In this document: positions 1 to 11,102 of the stretch, piece after piece | Layout: each line of letters begins with the position of its first letter | Numbering within the stretch: the stretch's first letter is position 1 | Assembly: GCA_000969725.1 (NCBI GenBank) | Contig: JXSR01S017887.1 | Origin: Ophiothrix spiculata | Lineage: Eukaryota; Echinodermata; Ophiuroidea; Amphilepidida; Ophiotrichidae | DNA length: 46,590 bases | Reading direction: 5' to 3' (one strand) | Translations under genes and position numbers: made by a program | The notes under the pieces: model-generated | Database searches by the model: none | The model's input: the letters and a program-made list of their open reading frames with translations, nothing else | Told to the model about the DNA's origin: nothing

Positions 1-143
1 CGAGCTTTTATTTAAATTCGGACAGGCGAGCCGTTTTTAACATTCGGACTAGCGAGCCTTTTTCATTTTTCGGACTGGCGAGCCTAAATTAAAATTCGGA
101 CTAGCGAGCTTTCGGACTAGCGAGTTGTCGGACTAGCGAGCTG
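1..143. repeat. Minisatellite, about 15-bp unit, 6-7 copies
   Basis: Degenerate tandem repeat with unit close to TTCGGACTAGCGAGC. Units are separated by short T/A-rich spacers on the left and become almost head-to-tail on the right (95-143). The array runs off the left edge of the window, so its true length is unknown. No coding function is apparent. Confidence 0.85.
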
Positions 144-1284
144 TCCCCAATATAAAGAACCTAATATATATGCCACCTGTGAATATAACCAATATAACAT
201 GCTAATAACAGTTAAACATTAAAGGAGCACTGAGCATACGCAACATTACACTGCATGTTTCAATCAAATTTATATAAATGATTAAACAAAATAAAGTAAA
301 GTTGATGACTTGGTAATATAATTTTAATGTATGCTTTACAAATTTGTTTTGGTATATAAAAACCAAAGCCCTCACTCATCAGAAGATACGTACAGAATGA
401 TGACACAGCTCGCCTATACGGGTTGAGAACTTTACCAATTGGATGGTAATACCAAACTTGGATTGTATTAATATTGTAAATGAATGAATAAATAAACAAA
501 ATCAAACAAATCAGGCAATGAAAAAAAAAACAACAGAAAATGGGTTTTTGTTAATGTAAAACCCAATACGATATTTTAATGTGCTCATGAAGCAGAATAC
601 TTAAAATTTCCCAATGTCATGAAATATCGCGATCAAATTTGTTGCTGCGTGTTTTTCTTTCACTCTGAAGCTCAAATGGAAATTTTCAAAACTCATTTAA
701 TAGCCTAAATGAAAATCAAAGCGCGTGTACGAATATTGCGAATATACAGTTCTCCAAATTATGCTGTTAATATGTTTCAAATCCAAAATAACACTCATAT
801 TGATGTACAAGGTAGCTACAAAAACCTATTTTATATACTTAAAATTAATTAAACTTGAGTTAAAGCAACTAAGAAAATAAGAAATAATCAAAGTAATCAA
901 AGAGAAATACAAGGTGCCCCAAAAATGGTTACATGTAGAAAAATGATCGTTTGCAAAAGGTATAGCAGTTGGAGAATTCAAACTTAGTATGACTTATGAT
1001 ACATACCTCCGCTAGATGTTTGCAAAATTTTTATATCACATCATTATTAGCTAATTTTATTTTTTTGAGTAATTAACAAAGATATATAACTATCTCAGAA
1101 CGTGTTTTTTCCTTCAAAATTCAACAAATTCGGAAGCATGTTCGTTTGATGCAATTTTAACCCTCATTCATTCCCATGTGAATTTGAAATTAACAGACCA
1201 AAACTTAGGTTGTTATGTGCCATAGTCATAGTATAGGGTATAGTTACATGTATAGTTGAATTTCGTAAGCATTCGAAACAAATA
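144..1284. other. AT-rich intergenic stretch, nothing recognised
   Basis: I see no coding region longer than random expectation, no terminal inverted repeats and no similarity to the other repeats in this window. It separates the minisatellite from the first receptor relic. Confidence 0.5.
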
Positions 1285-1825
1285 GAATCGCAAGGTTAGA
1301 AACGGGGACATTTTTAAATCTGACAAATTTAGAAATCCTTTCTATCGCTTTGAATCAGTTTACTCACTTACCATCATTTCTCTTCCGTGATCTAATACGT
1401 CTGCAATCTATCTGATAATAGACTGCAAAGTATCCCTCAAATTGGTCACATGATAAGATTAAAATATATTGACCTGTCCGGTAATCCAATGACAAAAGTC
1501 AAAAAGGAAATGTTTTCTAGACTCACAGACAACAGCCAGTGTTATTTTGACAGACCTGAACTATGTCAATGTTACCTGAATAATTCAGAAATGTGTTTTC
1601 TTCGATTAAGCCCTCTACTTACATTACCTGTGATAATATTGTGGGTAATAGGGTTTAGTGCCACATTTGGGAATTTATTTGTATTGAGCTGGAAACGATT
1701 TAAACAAAGAAAAGAAAACAGAGTGAAGTCTAGTCGTTTATACTTGTCAATTTGGCAATGTCTGACCTCCTTATGGGCATGGGCTGATGCATGCTATGTG
1801 AAATATTTGAGAGCTAGTGAAAGAA
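1285..1825 (+). pseudogene. Relic A: LRR-GPCR fragment (last LRRs, hinge, TM1-TM2)
   Basis: Decayed piece of the same receptor family found at 6029, 14759, 27459 and 44360. The first 160 bases match the last four LRRs in broken frames. The open piece from 1450 gives the final LRR (YIDLSGNPMTKV), the Cys-rich hinge with a CQCYLNNS motif, and TM1 with the family signature WVIGF.ATFGNLF followed by SWKRFKQRKENRV. TM2 is frameshifted: bases around 1750-1780 correspond to NLAMSDLLMG of the intact copies but are read as other residues, and part of TM2 is deleted. Similarity stops near 1825. The N-terminal domain, first LRRs and TM3-7 are absent. It is probably the oldest member of the tandem array in view. 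No functional product is expected. Confidence 0.85.
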
Positions 1826-2176
1826 AAGAAGTGATCTTTGGTGAAACGTAAGCCAAGGGCTCTTGCTGTATCGCTAATATGTTGGAATCACGTTTGAAAG
1901 TTAATGGTAGATTCCCTTGTTTTGTTTTTTTTCGTGTTGCCCTGCAAATGAACAAAGCGAGATTAACATAGTAATGTCCAATTTTGAATATATTTGATGA
2001 ATGTGAACCGTGAACGTGTGATATTGACCTGATGGTGTTTAAGATGCAAACAAGTACTTTCGAACTCACACCTCGGATGATTTTGATATATGTTTTTAAT
2101 TGTAATACGTAAAACGCTGTCATCAGGTTCGGATCTAATTCTTTAGCCCTATTTGATTTAAATATCAAGGTTACCA

Positions 2177-3015
2177 ATTTAAGGGCACAGTTAACCCCTC
2201 ATTTTCTGAAATATTAAATGCTTTGTAACTCAGAAACCGATAAGGTGTGGATTTTCATGTAGAAGTTGATGGTTTGTACAGGTTTGGACCAAAATGTTTG
2301 ATTTTGGACCAAGGTCCAAAAAACCCATGTTCTCGGACCATTAATTTGTAAACAACCTAAGTAAATTTTGAAAAAATTGAAGTTGGACCTTGAATGCTTT
2401 TTAGAATCTAGAAACACATGTTTAGGAACGCAGTTCTCAATTTTTTGATTTTTACCTTACTTTTTGAAATATTGCCAAAAATAGGCCTTAAATAGCCCAA
2501 AAATGACAAAAGTCATTTTGGGCCAATTTTGGACCTTTTTATAGCAATATTTAAAAAAGGAAGTCAAAAATCAAAAATTTGAGAAATGCGTTCCCAGACA
2601 TGCACTGTAAAAACTCCGGTGTTAAATTTAACACCGACTGGATTCAATACAGGTCCAATCTGGAATGGTGTTAATTTAACACCAGCTTGGTGTTATTTCA
2701 ACACTTTTTGGTGTTGAAATAACACTTTTTGGTGTTGAAATAACCTCAAAGGGTGATGAAACAACACCGAAAAGTGTTAAAATTACACCACAATGGTGTT
2801 AAATTAACACCGCCCCAGATTGGACCTATATTGAATCCAGCCGGTGTTAATTTAACACCGGAGTTTCTACAGTGTGTGTTCCTAGATTCTTAAAAGCATT
2901 CGAGGTCCAACTTTTATTTTTTCAAAATTTAGTTAGGTTGTTTACAAATTAATGGTCCAAGAACAAGGTGTTTTTTTTGGACCTTGGTCCAACATCGTAC
3001 ATTTTGGTTTGGTAT
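2177..3015. mobile_element. Foldback element, copy 1 (right end truncated)
   Basis: Large imperfect palindrome rich in TTTTGGACC and GGTCCAAAA motifs. The left half (about 2270-2420) reappears inverted at about 2880-3010. The left end TTTAAGGGCACAGTTAACC corresponds to the terminal repeat of the second copy at 23715-24457. The matching right terminal repeat is missing after about 3015. The centre is interrupted by a separate MITE at 2603-2874. No coding capacity, so it is presumably non-autonomous. Confidence 0.75.
2603..2874. mobile_element. 272-bp MITE with long TIRs, GTGTTAA-rich
   Basis: Terminal inverted repeats of roughly 60 bp begin CACTGTAAAAACTCCGGTG on the left and end as its near-complement ...CGGAGTTTCTACAGTG on the right. 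The interior is a series of GGTGTTRWWWTAACACC palindromes. The surrounding foldback element allows the empty site to be inferred: it is restored by removing the MITE and one of two flanking TG dinucleotides, implying a 2-bp TG duplication. Elements of this look are frequent in marine invertebrate genomes. No ORF. Confidence 0.85.
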
Positions 3016-3441
3016 CAAAAATTATCTCCATTGTTTATATCCAGTCAAGTTTCCAAATTTTGCGAAGCATCTTTAGTAAATGAAAACTCTGTTTTATTGT
3101 TCTACAATCAGTCTGACAGTTATTTTTTCTTGACGTCCATCTAAAAGCTTGCGTTATCATATTTATAAAATACAAACATTATTTCTCTAAAGTCCTTATA
3201 CCCTGAAAATTCGAAAATCACGGACAATACCACGCACTTTAAACCATTAACGACAGACACTAGGGACAAAAATTTGAGTCACGTAATTTGCAATATATTG
3301 CCGAATGTCTTTACGTTGAAGGCTTCAGTCATGTAATTGTGAGATTGTGGGTTTATTCTCTCCATAATAAATCTTATATCTTTTTAATCAGCGCAGCAGC
3401 AAGTTTGCTGAGGTTATGCCCAAATATACAATATTTACCCC

Positions 3442-3486
<45 letters not shown>

Positions 3487-3799
3487 ATATTAAAAATAAG
3501 ATGGAAATGGAACAACTGTTTATATTGGGATATCTATACATGTATATAGTTATTTCGAAAGAATATTTTGAGTATTCCTGTATTTTTTTCATGCTACTTT
3601 AATTTTACAATACCGGTAACTGATTTTAAGTGAAGATTCTTCTTTGGCAGTTGTGGTCATATTTTTAATAAAATGGACTAGAAATAAAAAAAAAACCTTC
3701 GGAAATGCTGTAAATAAAGCTTTAAATGTAGCAAAACCAAAGCTTCTAAAGACAACTAAATATTTAAATGAGATACAATTTAAATTTGTTTGACCAAAA
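3016..3799. repeat. No gene; contains a poly-C/poly-T tract at about 3440-3485
   Basis: AT-rich sequence with a run of about 10 C followed by about 38 T. Apparent open frames across the tract encode only homopolymers. I recognise nothing else in this stretch. Confidence 0.6.
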
Positions 3800-4036
3800 C
3801 CGGTGTAATGAGACTGAAAGTCCCCCATAACCAGTAGTCCGGATCTAATTGAACTACACGGAATAAGTCGCAATCAATGATTTATTGATCGCACATGTAC
3901 AAGTACGTTCTACACAATTTAATGGTAGCTAGGACATTTCAGTCACACGGACGCTGTATTTTATTCGACTTATTCCGTGTAGTTCAATTAGACCCGGACT
4001 CCTGGTTATGGGGGACACTCAGTCTCATTACACCGG
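3800..4036. mobile_element. Foldback MITE, about 70-bp arms (family 1)
   Basis: The left arm begins CCGGTGTAATGAGACTGAAAG and continues through ATTGAACTACACGGAATAAG. The right arm is its near-perfect reverse complement ending AGTCTCATTACACCGG. The loop of about 95 bases contains ATCAATGATTTATTGATCG. Related copies or pieces occur at 13320-13464 and 41456-41905, and the tip of the arm at about 12455. No coding capacity. Confidence 0.85.
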
Positions 4037-5252
4037 CATAGAAAACAGATATTTATAGGATTTAAAACTAGAAACACTGTTTTCACACCATTTTTTGTAA
4101 ATTAAATTGCAATTATTGCAATGGGAGTGCTATGTTTTTTTAACCCCTAGTGCATAAAGTGTTTTAGAATCCCGTTATAAGTGGACCCCCTAAAAACCAT
4201 GGTCCCAGTCAAATGTTCCTTTATAATTTTGGCCAGGTATAGACTGTGTCAGCACAACTTGGAAAACACACCACACACACACACCAATGAAAATCGGTCT
4301 TTCAGTTTCAAAATGGCGGCCGAAAAACGGATTTCAATTTTTGAAAATAAAATTCCCGCCAAAAATTTGAAAACGGCTTTCCTGATTGAATGTTTTGATA
4401 AAATTTGGCTCATAGAAGTAGAAGATAAGTACAAATACATTGCTGTAAAGAAATTGGGAAAAAATATTCGGTTGTGATTTTATGGACAAAACAAATATTG
4501 AACAGTGCCATCATTGCACCAGTTTATGCTAATTATCTCAAAAACATCGAGATCAAGTTGAATTTTGTTTGCACCAATACATGCGCAACCCCTACCCTGA
4601 CAAATTACATAAAACAGCTTTATTTTGTTTTGTTGCGTAGCGCGAAAAACAAAATCCAGGGTCCATATGGACCCCCCCCCCCCTATGCACTTAGGGATTC
4701 CAGTAAATTTCAAACAAATTTCAACGCAACGCATTTTTGTTTTTGTTAATTTTGGCAAAATCTTGAAGAAAAAAATGATGGTAAGAAAATTCTGATTATC
4801 TTGTCAGTCTCTTCGACAAATTTCCACGTTGACAGATATCTATCTAGGAATGCCTCTACCGATTTCCGTGTCGACCGATATGGCAAATAGTAACATGTAT
4901 CTGGCATCAATAGTTTAACATTAATGAGATATTTGAAAGATTATTGGCAAGTTTGACCCAAGTAAGTGTGCTGGATATGAGGCAATATTGGAAACTATAT
5001 AATTAAAAAAGGTGCAATAAACGTGTAAATCCACTTGTATTGGATTTATCAATATATCAACGAGCATCCTGCCAGAAAAAGTTCGGTCATTCAACATCCT
5101 AAAACTTAAAAGATACTTTTCTCCATTCAGAAAAAACTATTATCAAGTATATTTTGATCTTAAAACTCCCTTTAATTCCTCTATTGAAAACAACTAATAG
5201 ATTAAAATACGCTATGATTTTTGCTACGTTCAAAAAGTGTGTCAATTAATTA
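4037..5252. other. No gene; possible decayed TIR element at about 4140-4700
   Basis: Open frames here (for example 4181-4477) have no recognisable domain and lie in low-complexity AT-rich sequence. The ends CCCCTAGTGCATAA (about 4144) and TATGCACTTAGGG (about 4682) resemble an inverted pair, so a degenerate non-autonomous element is possible. A C-run lies at about 4671-4682. Nothing is recognised in 4750-5250. Confidence 0.3.
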
Positions 5253-5346
5253 AGGTGCTTGTCATGAGATACTACAATATCAGATTTGTTTCTGCTGACT
5301 GAATTCGTCGGTCAGTACGCGTATAGTAGTATTATGATTTTAACGA
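5253..5346 (+). repeat. Dispersed repeat, copy 1
   Basis: The segment containing GTGCTTGTCATGAGATACTA and GAATTCGTC.GTCAGTACGC recurs in the same orientation at 37216-37316. In both places it ends in ACGA plus an A-rich run, which suggests the 3' end of a retroposed sequence. Confidence 0.6.
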
Positions 5347-5355
5347 GAAAAAAAT

Positions 5356-5410
5356 AATAATGGAGTAATATACAGTTATGAAATATATAACTGTATATTA
5401 CTCCATTATT
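5356..5410. repeat. Perfect hairpin, 24-bp arms
   Basis: 5356-5379 and 5387-5410 are perfect reverse complements separated by 7 bases. The arm starts AATAATGGAGTAATATACAG. It lies between a dispersed repeat and a LINE-like tail; it may be a microMITE or the end of one of these elements. Confidence 0.85.
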
Positions 5411-5447
5411 TTCATTTGCTAATTATATGTTCACGGAAACCTTTGTT

Positions 5448-5816
5448 CACTCCTGAGGTTTTCCACCGCAGGAGTAGGCCACGGTTATCCACCTGTGGTC
5501 GTCTACATCATAAAGTAGTTTGTATTTAACATCATTGTACACTCCTGAGGTTTTCCACCGTAGGAGTAGGCCACGGTACATCACCTGTGGCCAACAAAAA
5601 TATCGCTGTTCCATCCTTTCTGTGCAATTTAAAAAAAAAAAAAAAACTGTAATTCTTAACATTTTAATTTTATTTTTCCATAAAATTGTCTTATATATAT
5701 TTGCTTAAATATGTAAAATTTGTAGTATTTTATTTGTGTAAATTAGTTTGCAAAGCGCTTTGAGTTTTACATGATTGTATCAGTAAGGCGCTTATAAATA
5801 CGTGTTATTATTATTT
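5448..5816 (+). mobile_element. LINE-type 3' tail with tandem units and TTATTATT end
   Basis: Two tandem units with CACTCCTGAGGTTTTCCACC and AGTAGGCCACGGT start near 5448 and 5538. They are followed by the sequence GCAAAGCGCTTTGAG and AAGGCGCTTATAAATACG, ending in TTATTATTATT. This arrangement is typical of 3' ends of CR1/L2-like LINEs and of SINEs that borrow their tails. No reverse transcriptase frame is attached, so it is a 5'-truncated copy or a SINE. It ends just before the 5' leader of pseudogene B. Confidence 0.65.
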
Positions 5817-6965
5817 ATCAAACGATCAAAGCAAAAACATACAGGGACAAATAAACAGTCTTCTACACCTGGTACAACTTTGGAATTCTGTTCGCTTATC
5901 ATGATTCGTTAATCGCTGTTTTGAAACAATTTGTTTATTTGGAACATTTCAGCCGGGGTTTCAGCTTGGGTAAATTGTTTCCATCAAAATTCATCGTGAA
6001 TCGCATTATCCATCATTCTTCATCCGAAATGATAAGTTCAAATGTCCACCAGCTGGTTTTCTTAACGGTTCTTAACACCATCTTTCAACTGCCATGCAAT
6101 CTTGGAGAACTTGAAATATCTCAACTCCCCGATTCTTATTGCTCCTTTGAGGATGTAGAGAATATGACCACACCGATCAATGTGACTGTCTCCGGAATTC
6201 AGAATCATGCGTGTAGTCTGCACATCAAACCAGATACCTCGTCACACACATTAATGTCTATTGTTGCCGGCAACAGTTTAGGTACAGATCATCTTTATCT
6301 GGAGCGTACTGGAGAACTTGATACGTATTCTAGCCGGTATCTTGCATTCATGGACTTTTTCAAGCAGCCTTGCATGATAAATTTGGGAAGTAAACCCATC
6401 AAGCTGCATTTACGTGTGAAGGCACATGAGGACCGTCCTATTGGATGCAGTGGCTATGTCAACCATAATGATGAGGTAGGTGCCCTTGAAGGTCAGACGA
6501 CAAATTGTACAAAAGTAAAGGAATTTAGGTCAATTCTTAATTGTAATGAAACGTCACATCGCTCTCGTTATTTTAAGCATTATCGTCATGAGTATTCACG
6601 ATGCAACATTCATTGCCCAAACAACTTTTCGTGCATGCTTGCAGATACACAAGTCATCTACATTTGTTCACAAAATTGAAGCGAGAGAAATTTCCGACTT
6701 CTTGTTTTTGAAAATGATATCTAAGTTAGATCTCAGCAGTAATCGCATTGAGGTATCATCACTTGAAACTTTTAAGTTTATTGGAAAACAGATCAGGTAT
6801 CTTAATCTGAGAGATAACTTCCTCAGAACTCTGCCATCTAATGTCTTTTCTTACCTTGTAAAATTACTTGTTCTGGATGTGTCTGCGAATGAACTAAAAT
6901 TACTAATCAATTAATGCACGGATCTTTGAAAAATTACGCAATCTTATAAAACTATATCTGCAAAA

Positions 6966-7690
6966 CAATGCACTGGTCACATTAGACATGAGATTATTTG
7001 CAAACTTACATAATCTGACTGTCCTTCATCTAGAGTCCAACAAACTTACAACCTTAGCTGCAGGCATATTTGAAAACCTGCGCAAACTGGAATTCCTGGC
7101 TCTGTTTGATAATGCATTGGTCATATTAGATGTAAGACTGTTTGCAAACTTGCGTTGTCTGAATAAGCTTTATATAGAATCAATCAAATTAACAAAACTT
7201 GAAGCAGAGATATTTAATAATCTGCACGACTTGGAAATCCTCTCTCTGAATAACAACGGAATTGTTGTCTTAAATGTAAAACTGTTTGCAAACTTGCATA
7301 ATCTGATTGCACTTTATCTAGATTCAAACAAACTAACAGCAGTAGATGCAGGAATATTTAATAACCTGCACAATCTGAAATCCCTCGGACTGTCAGACAA
7401 TGCACTGGTCACACTTGATGTGAGACTTTTTGCTTCTCTTCACAATCTAATTAACCTTAATCTAACTTACAACAAACTAACCATTCTTGATGCAGGGATA
7501 TTTGGTAACCTGCGCAAAATGGAATAGCTTTTCCTGAATGACAATGCACTTGTCATACTAGAAAAGGGGCTATTTGCAAATTTACACAGACTTATGTTCC
7601 TATTTCATCATTCAAACAAACTAACCAAGTTAGATTCAGGAATATTTGAAGACGCTAACAACTTTAAATGGCTTTTCATTCATGGAAACA
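6966..7690 (+). repeat. Tandem 144-bp two-LRR units inside pseudogene B
   Basis: Five successive segments at about 6966, 7110, 7254, 7398 and 7542 each encode an LRR of the form NALV.LDVRLFANL followed by one of the form NKLT.L.AGIF.NL. The exact 144-bp spacing shows that repeats were gained in pairs. The paralogs C, D and E have far fewer of these pairs. The last units contain the in-frame TAG at 7525. Confidence 0.88.
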
Positions 7691-8457
7691 AAATTACACA
7701 GATAGAAGATGGAACGTTTTCCAATTTGATCCATTTAAGAAAGTTTTCTATCGCATCAAATCGATTGACACACTTAACGATGCATCTTTTCCGTGATCTA
7801 AAAAATCTGCAAAATTTGGATTTATCTGGTAATAAGGCTGCAAACTATCCCTCAAATCGGTCATATAATACAACTTAAACAAGTCGATTTGTCCGGCAAT
7901 CCACTCTCAAAAATCACAGTTCATGAGTTTTCAGGGCTCAAAAGTAATGTAAAATGTTATTTGGACAAGCGTGAAATTTGCAAATGTTACTTGAATAACT
8001 CAATAATGTGTTTTGCTACAATAGACCCATCCCCATACTTGACTTGTGATAGGTTGTTATCTATGAAGGCGTTACCTGCATTTACATGGGTCATAGGGTT
8101 TAGTGCTATTTTTGGAAATTTATTTGTAGTGTTCTGGAAACGTTTTAAACAAATTAGAGAAAACAGGGTGCAATTTCTTTTACCTTTCAATTTGGCAATG
8201 TCGGACCTCCTTATGGGCATCTACATGATAATAATTGCATCTGCTGATGTATACTATGGGAAATATTTCCCAGTAAATGCTGAATATTTGAGATCTAGTG
8301 CTATGTGTAGAATAGCTGGAACTTTAGCCATTTTGTCAAGTGAGGCATCTGTTTTATTTGTAACGTTCATGAGTATCGATAGATTCATCAATATCAGGTT
8401 CCCATTTACTATTAACAAATTACGGGTGAAGTCGACATGAGTAATAACTACAATAGC

Positions 8458-9380
8458 CATATTGCAGTTATCGCCCACTGCACGCTACTTCACAGAGTAA
8501 CAGAGATGACACTAAGCTCAAAACACGGCCCCAATAATAGCGTAGTATGTGGACAAAAACGAATATTCATGAGTGAGACTGCTCAAAAGACAGTAAATAA
8601 TCAATACATGTGTTAATAACAGTTTTCACGCTACACCAATTTCATGATGTCTTACATGAAGGATGAACAAGACGAGGACGCATTTTGAAGAATGCTGCAC
8701 AGCTTGCATTCAATTAAGCGTAATACACATCAAGGGCAATGTCAGGATTTATTTGAGTAGGATTATTCATAATGCGTCTTCGTTTTTGAAATGGGAGCCA
8801 CTGATCACGCAATCAGCCAAGAAACGTTAACCAGCGCCTATTGAGAAATGGTAATCAAATAAGCTATGAAGTATATGGGGATAAAGTGTCAGGGGCCTGG
8901 CTACACGGCGATCTTTGCATTGCTAATACAAGCCTACGTGTTTTTTCAATGTACTCTATCAGGTCCTTAAAATTATCGTATGGTAATGAGTATGGTGTCA
9001 CGAGAACGAAAATTTCATGATCTTGATTGACATGTGTGTTCAAAGTTGATAGGTTAAAGGATGCGAGCGTGATGGGCCAATGAAAGTTGGTATTTCGAAA
9101 CTCCATAGCGAATATACTGACCGGGGTCTTGTTACAAAATGTACCTAGTCAGGCTTACCCTTTGGTCTTTTGAGTTCACAAAAAATATCACACGAAAGCT
9201 CAATAAATCATGAGCAAAATGGAAAATGTTCAAAAAAAATCGGCCGGTTAGTTTTGATACAGCGATCTTGGTAAAATATTATCCAATACCCAAAACACGG
9301 GAAGATATCTCGGGGTCATGCATCAATTACGAGCGTTGTGTGTGCATTGTATACGAAATGTTGCTGATAACTGCAATATG
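8458..9380. mobile_element. 923-bp TIR element inserted in TM4 of pseudogene B
   Basis: CATATTGCAGTTATC at 8458-8472 is perfectly inverted at 9366-9380. Sequence on the left matches the TM3-TM4 region of the paralogs and on the right the rest of TM4, so the element is a clean insertion in the receptor gene. Any target duplication is only 1-2 bases. The interior has no convincing transposase frame (the 80-aa minus-strand frame at 8864-9106 has no recognisable domain). A non-autonomous DNA transposon is the likeliest reading; I cannot name the superfamily. Confidence 0.8.
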
Positions 9381-9831
9381 CGTGGTTATTTTCATTTACT
9401 CTTGGATTATTAGCTTCCTTATTGGCTGGCAGAAACACAGATTTTTATATCATAACTCTCATGTTTGCATTGGTCTTCCATTGGCGCAGAATATAGAACA
9501 AGAAAGAAAAACAATTGGCGTTATCTCACGTCTAACTCACTGGGAGTTTGAAGCTAAAAATATTACAATAACTACAGAATCTGCTCAAAGTCCAGGTCTA
9601 TATTTTTCAGTGGATCTATTCATTACCTACAACATGATTTGCTTCCTGTTGATACTTGCATGCTACATTGGAATAATCATGGAAGTAGCTTCAAGACCAA
9701 CTTTACATCGCCAAATGGCCGAAGAGTTTCGTATGACACTGAAAGTTTCCGTCATTGTTTTGACAGACTTCTTCTGTTTGTTCCCAATCTGTCTGATGGG
9801 GATACTTGTACAAAGTTAATACAACTTCCCA

Positions 9832-10924
9832 CACTCAAAAAAAATGAAACTCGCACACAAGTTCATGCTACTTAGAAAATATTAATTTGAGTTACGTAAA
9901 AAATCTAATTTGCAGATATTACTCATAAGATATGCATTCTTATCACTCTAAATAACATAAAGTTATTTAAACTTGACATATTGGAGTTGCACTGACAACA
10001 TGGGTCCAATAATTATGAGTACGGTGTATGAGTACGAAAATTTAGTAAGTATTACTTGAATTTATAACAATGACATAATGTATTTCAATTCAATCAACTA
10101 AACACAAAAGTAGAACCAACAAGAACAGATATTAAGTTGACAACACCTTCAAGAAGATAACAAAAAAGTAAAATTGATACTTTTGCGTACACCAAACTCA
10201 AATCAGTTAAGTAAAAAGAAGTAGAGAAAATTGTAGTATGTAGCCTATAAATAAATCTTGAGTTATAGTAAAAAGGACACTAAAAGAAGCCAAATTCATA
10301 TTTATTACGTTTATCTCGTCAAACATGATTTAATATACACAAGAATATACACAAGAAGGTCCAATACATTCATATGGTAGTTTTTATACAATGTTATGAT
10401 GAGTATATGGAACATTTACATTTCACATATAAATGTATATTCTGCTTTTTTGAGAATGTGAATGGCTCTGTGGCGCATACGGTAAAGCTTCCGACTCATG
10501 ATCCAGAGGACCCAGGTTCGATTCTCAGGTAGGTACAAAGGTAAATTTTCTCATGTCTGTAAATGTAATTCAAACTTAGTAAGGAACCAATCGAGAAATC
10601 TCCTCCTTAAGAAAAAGTGAAATTGATTAATTTTTTTTAATATCAATTAATTTGTTGTAAGTCAAGCACAATTTAAGCATTTTATTTATGTGGAATCTAC
10701 TGACGCTATTCAGTTAAGTGAACGTTTTACTAATAGAAGCAAGTAAAAGCAACAAGATGGTGCAATTTATCGGCAATATTATGTGTTTGTAACTCAAATA
10801 AAAAGAGTTCTTTTAAACCGGTGTCAATACGTGAATAAATGCTCGTTGCACCTACTTAATAAAATCAAGGCAACTGTGTTGCACAGATTTTTTAAAGTAA
10901 ATTCAACAAATTATTTTTTGAGTG
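9832..10924. mobile_element. 1093-bp TIR element with internal tRNA-like block, copy 1
   Basis: Ends are CACTCAAAAAA and TTTTTTGAGTG. Insertion in the receptor gene is exact: removing 9832-10924 and one CA rejoins CTTCCCA with GCACAGTATTTGCC, as in the intact paralogs, so the target duplication is a 2-bp CA. A second, inverted copy lies at 34378-35528 flanked by TA. The interior is AT-rich without a transposase frame and carries the tRNA-like sequence at 10464-10536. Likely a non-autonomous DNA transposon. Confidence 0.88.
10464..10536 (+). other. tRNA-Met(CAT)-like sequence inside the TIR element
   Basis: The order GGCTCTGTGGCGCA, a CTCATGA loop (CAT at 10497-10499) and a B-box-like GGTTCGATTCT resembles a tRNA with its internal pol III promoter boxes. 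The acceptor stem does not pair well and no mature 3' end is evident, so it is not a working tRNA gene. It is conserved in the second copy of the element (about 34830-34900, minus). Confidence 0.55.
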
Positions 10925-11102
10925 CAGCACAGTATTTGCCTGGGTAGTGACATTTGTTTTGCCCATCAATTCAGCCATAAATCCATTCCTTTACACCATG
11001 ATAGTCATAGTTATCAGTGACAGTAATATATGTTCAAAGAAGAAATCTTCGTGTGTACAATTACAAAAGAGAACGCAAAACAAGATGTTCAACAAGAGAT
11101 GA

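Larger units (their letters stand above)
6029..11102 (+). pseudogene. Pseudogene B: LRR-GPCR with 17 LRRs, interrupted by two transposons
   Basis: Member of the receptor family described at 14759, heavily damaged. The ATG at 6029 matches the starts of C, D and F. The N-terminal CUB-like domain runs in one frame to 6679, with a deletion near residue 130. A frameshift follows near 6670, another near 6905, a TAG at 7525, a frameshift near 7855, a TGA at 8438 (Arg codon in the paralogs), a 923-bp insertion at 8458-9380, a small deletion with a stop at 9817 and a 1093-bp insertion at 9832-10924. TM7 and the tail resume at 10925 (NPFLY visible) and end with TGA at 11100. TM6 has CLFP instead of CWFP. 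The LRR block (6700-7950) has 17 repeats against 11 in C and D, through repeated 144-bp two-LRR units. The 5' leader from about 5830 matches D; the promoter module further upstream is missing. Confidence 0.93.

Noticed and set aside
3288-3602. 104-codon frame with long P and F runs, and its minus-strand partner
   Set aside because: These are translations of the poly-C/poly-T tract, not proteins.
10464-10536. Functional tRNA-Met gene
   Set aside because: Acceptor stem pairing is poor, and the sequence travels as part of a transposable element in two copies.
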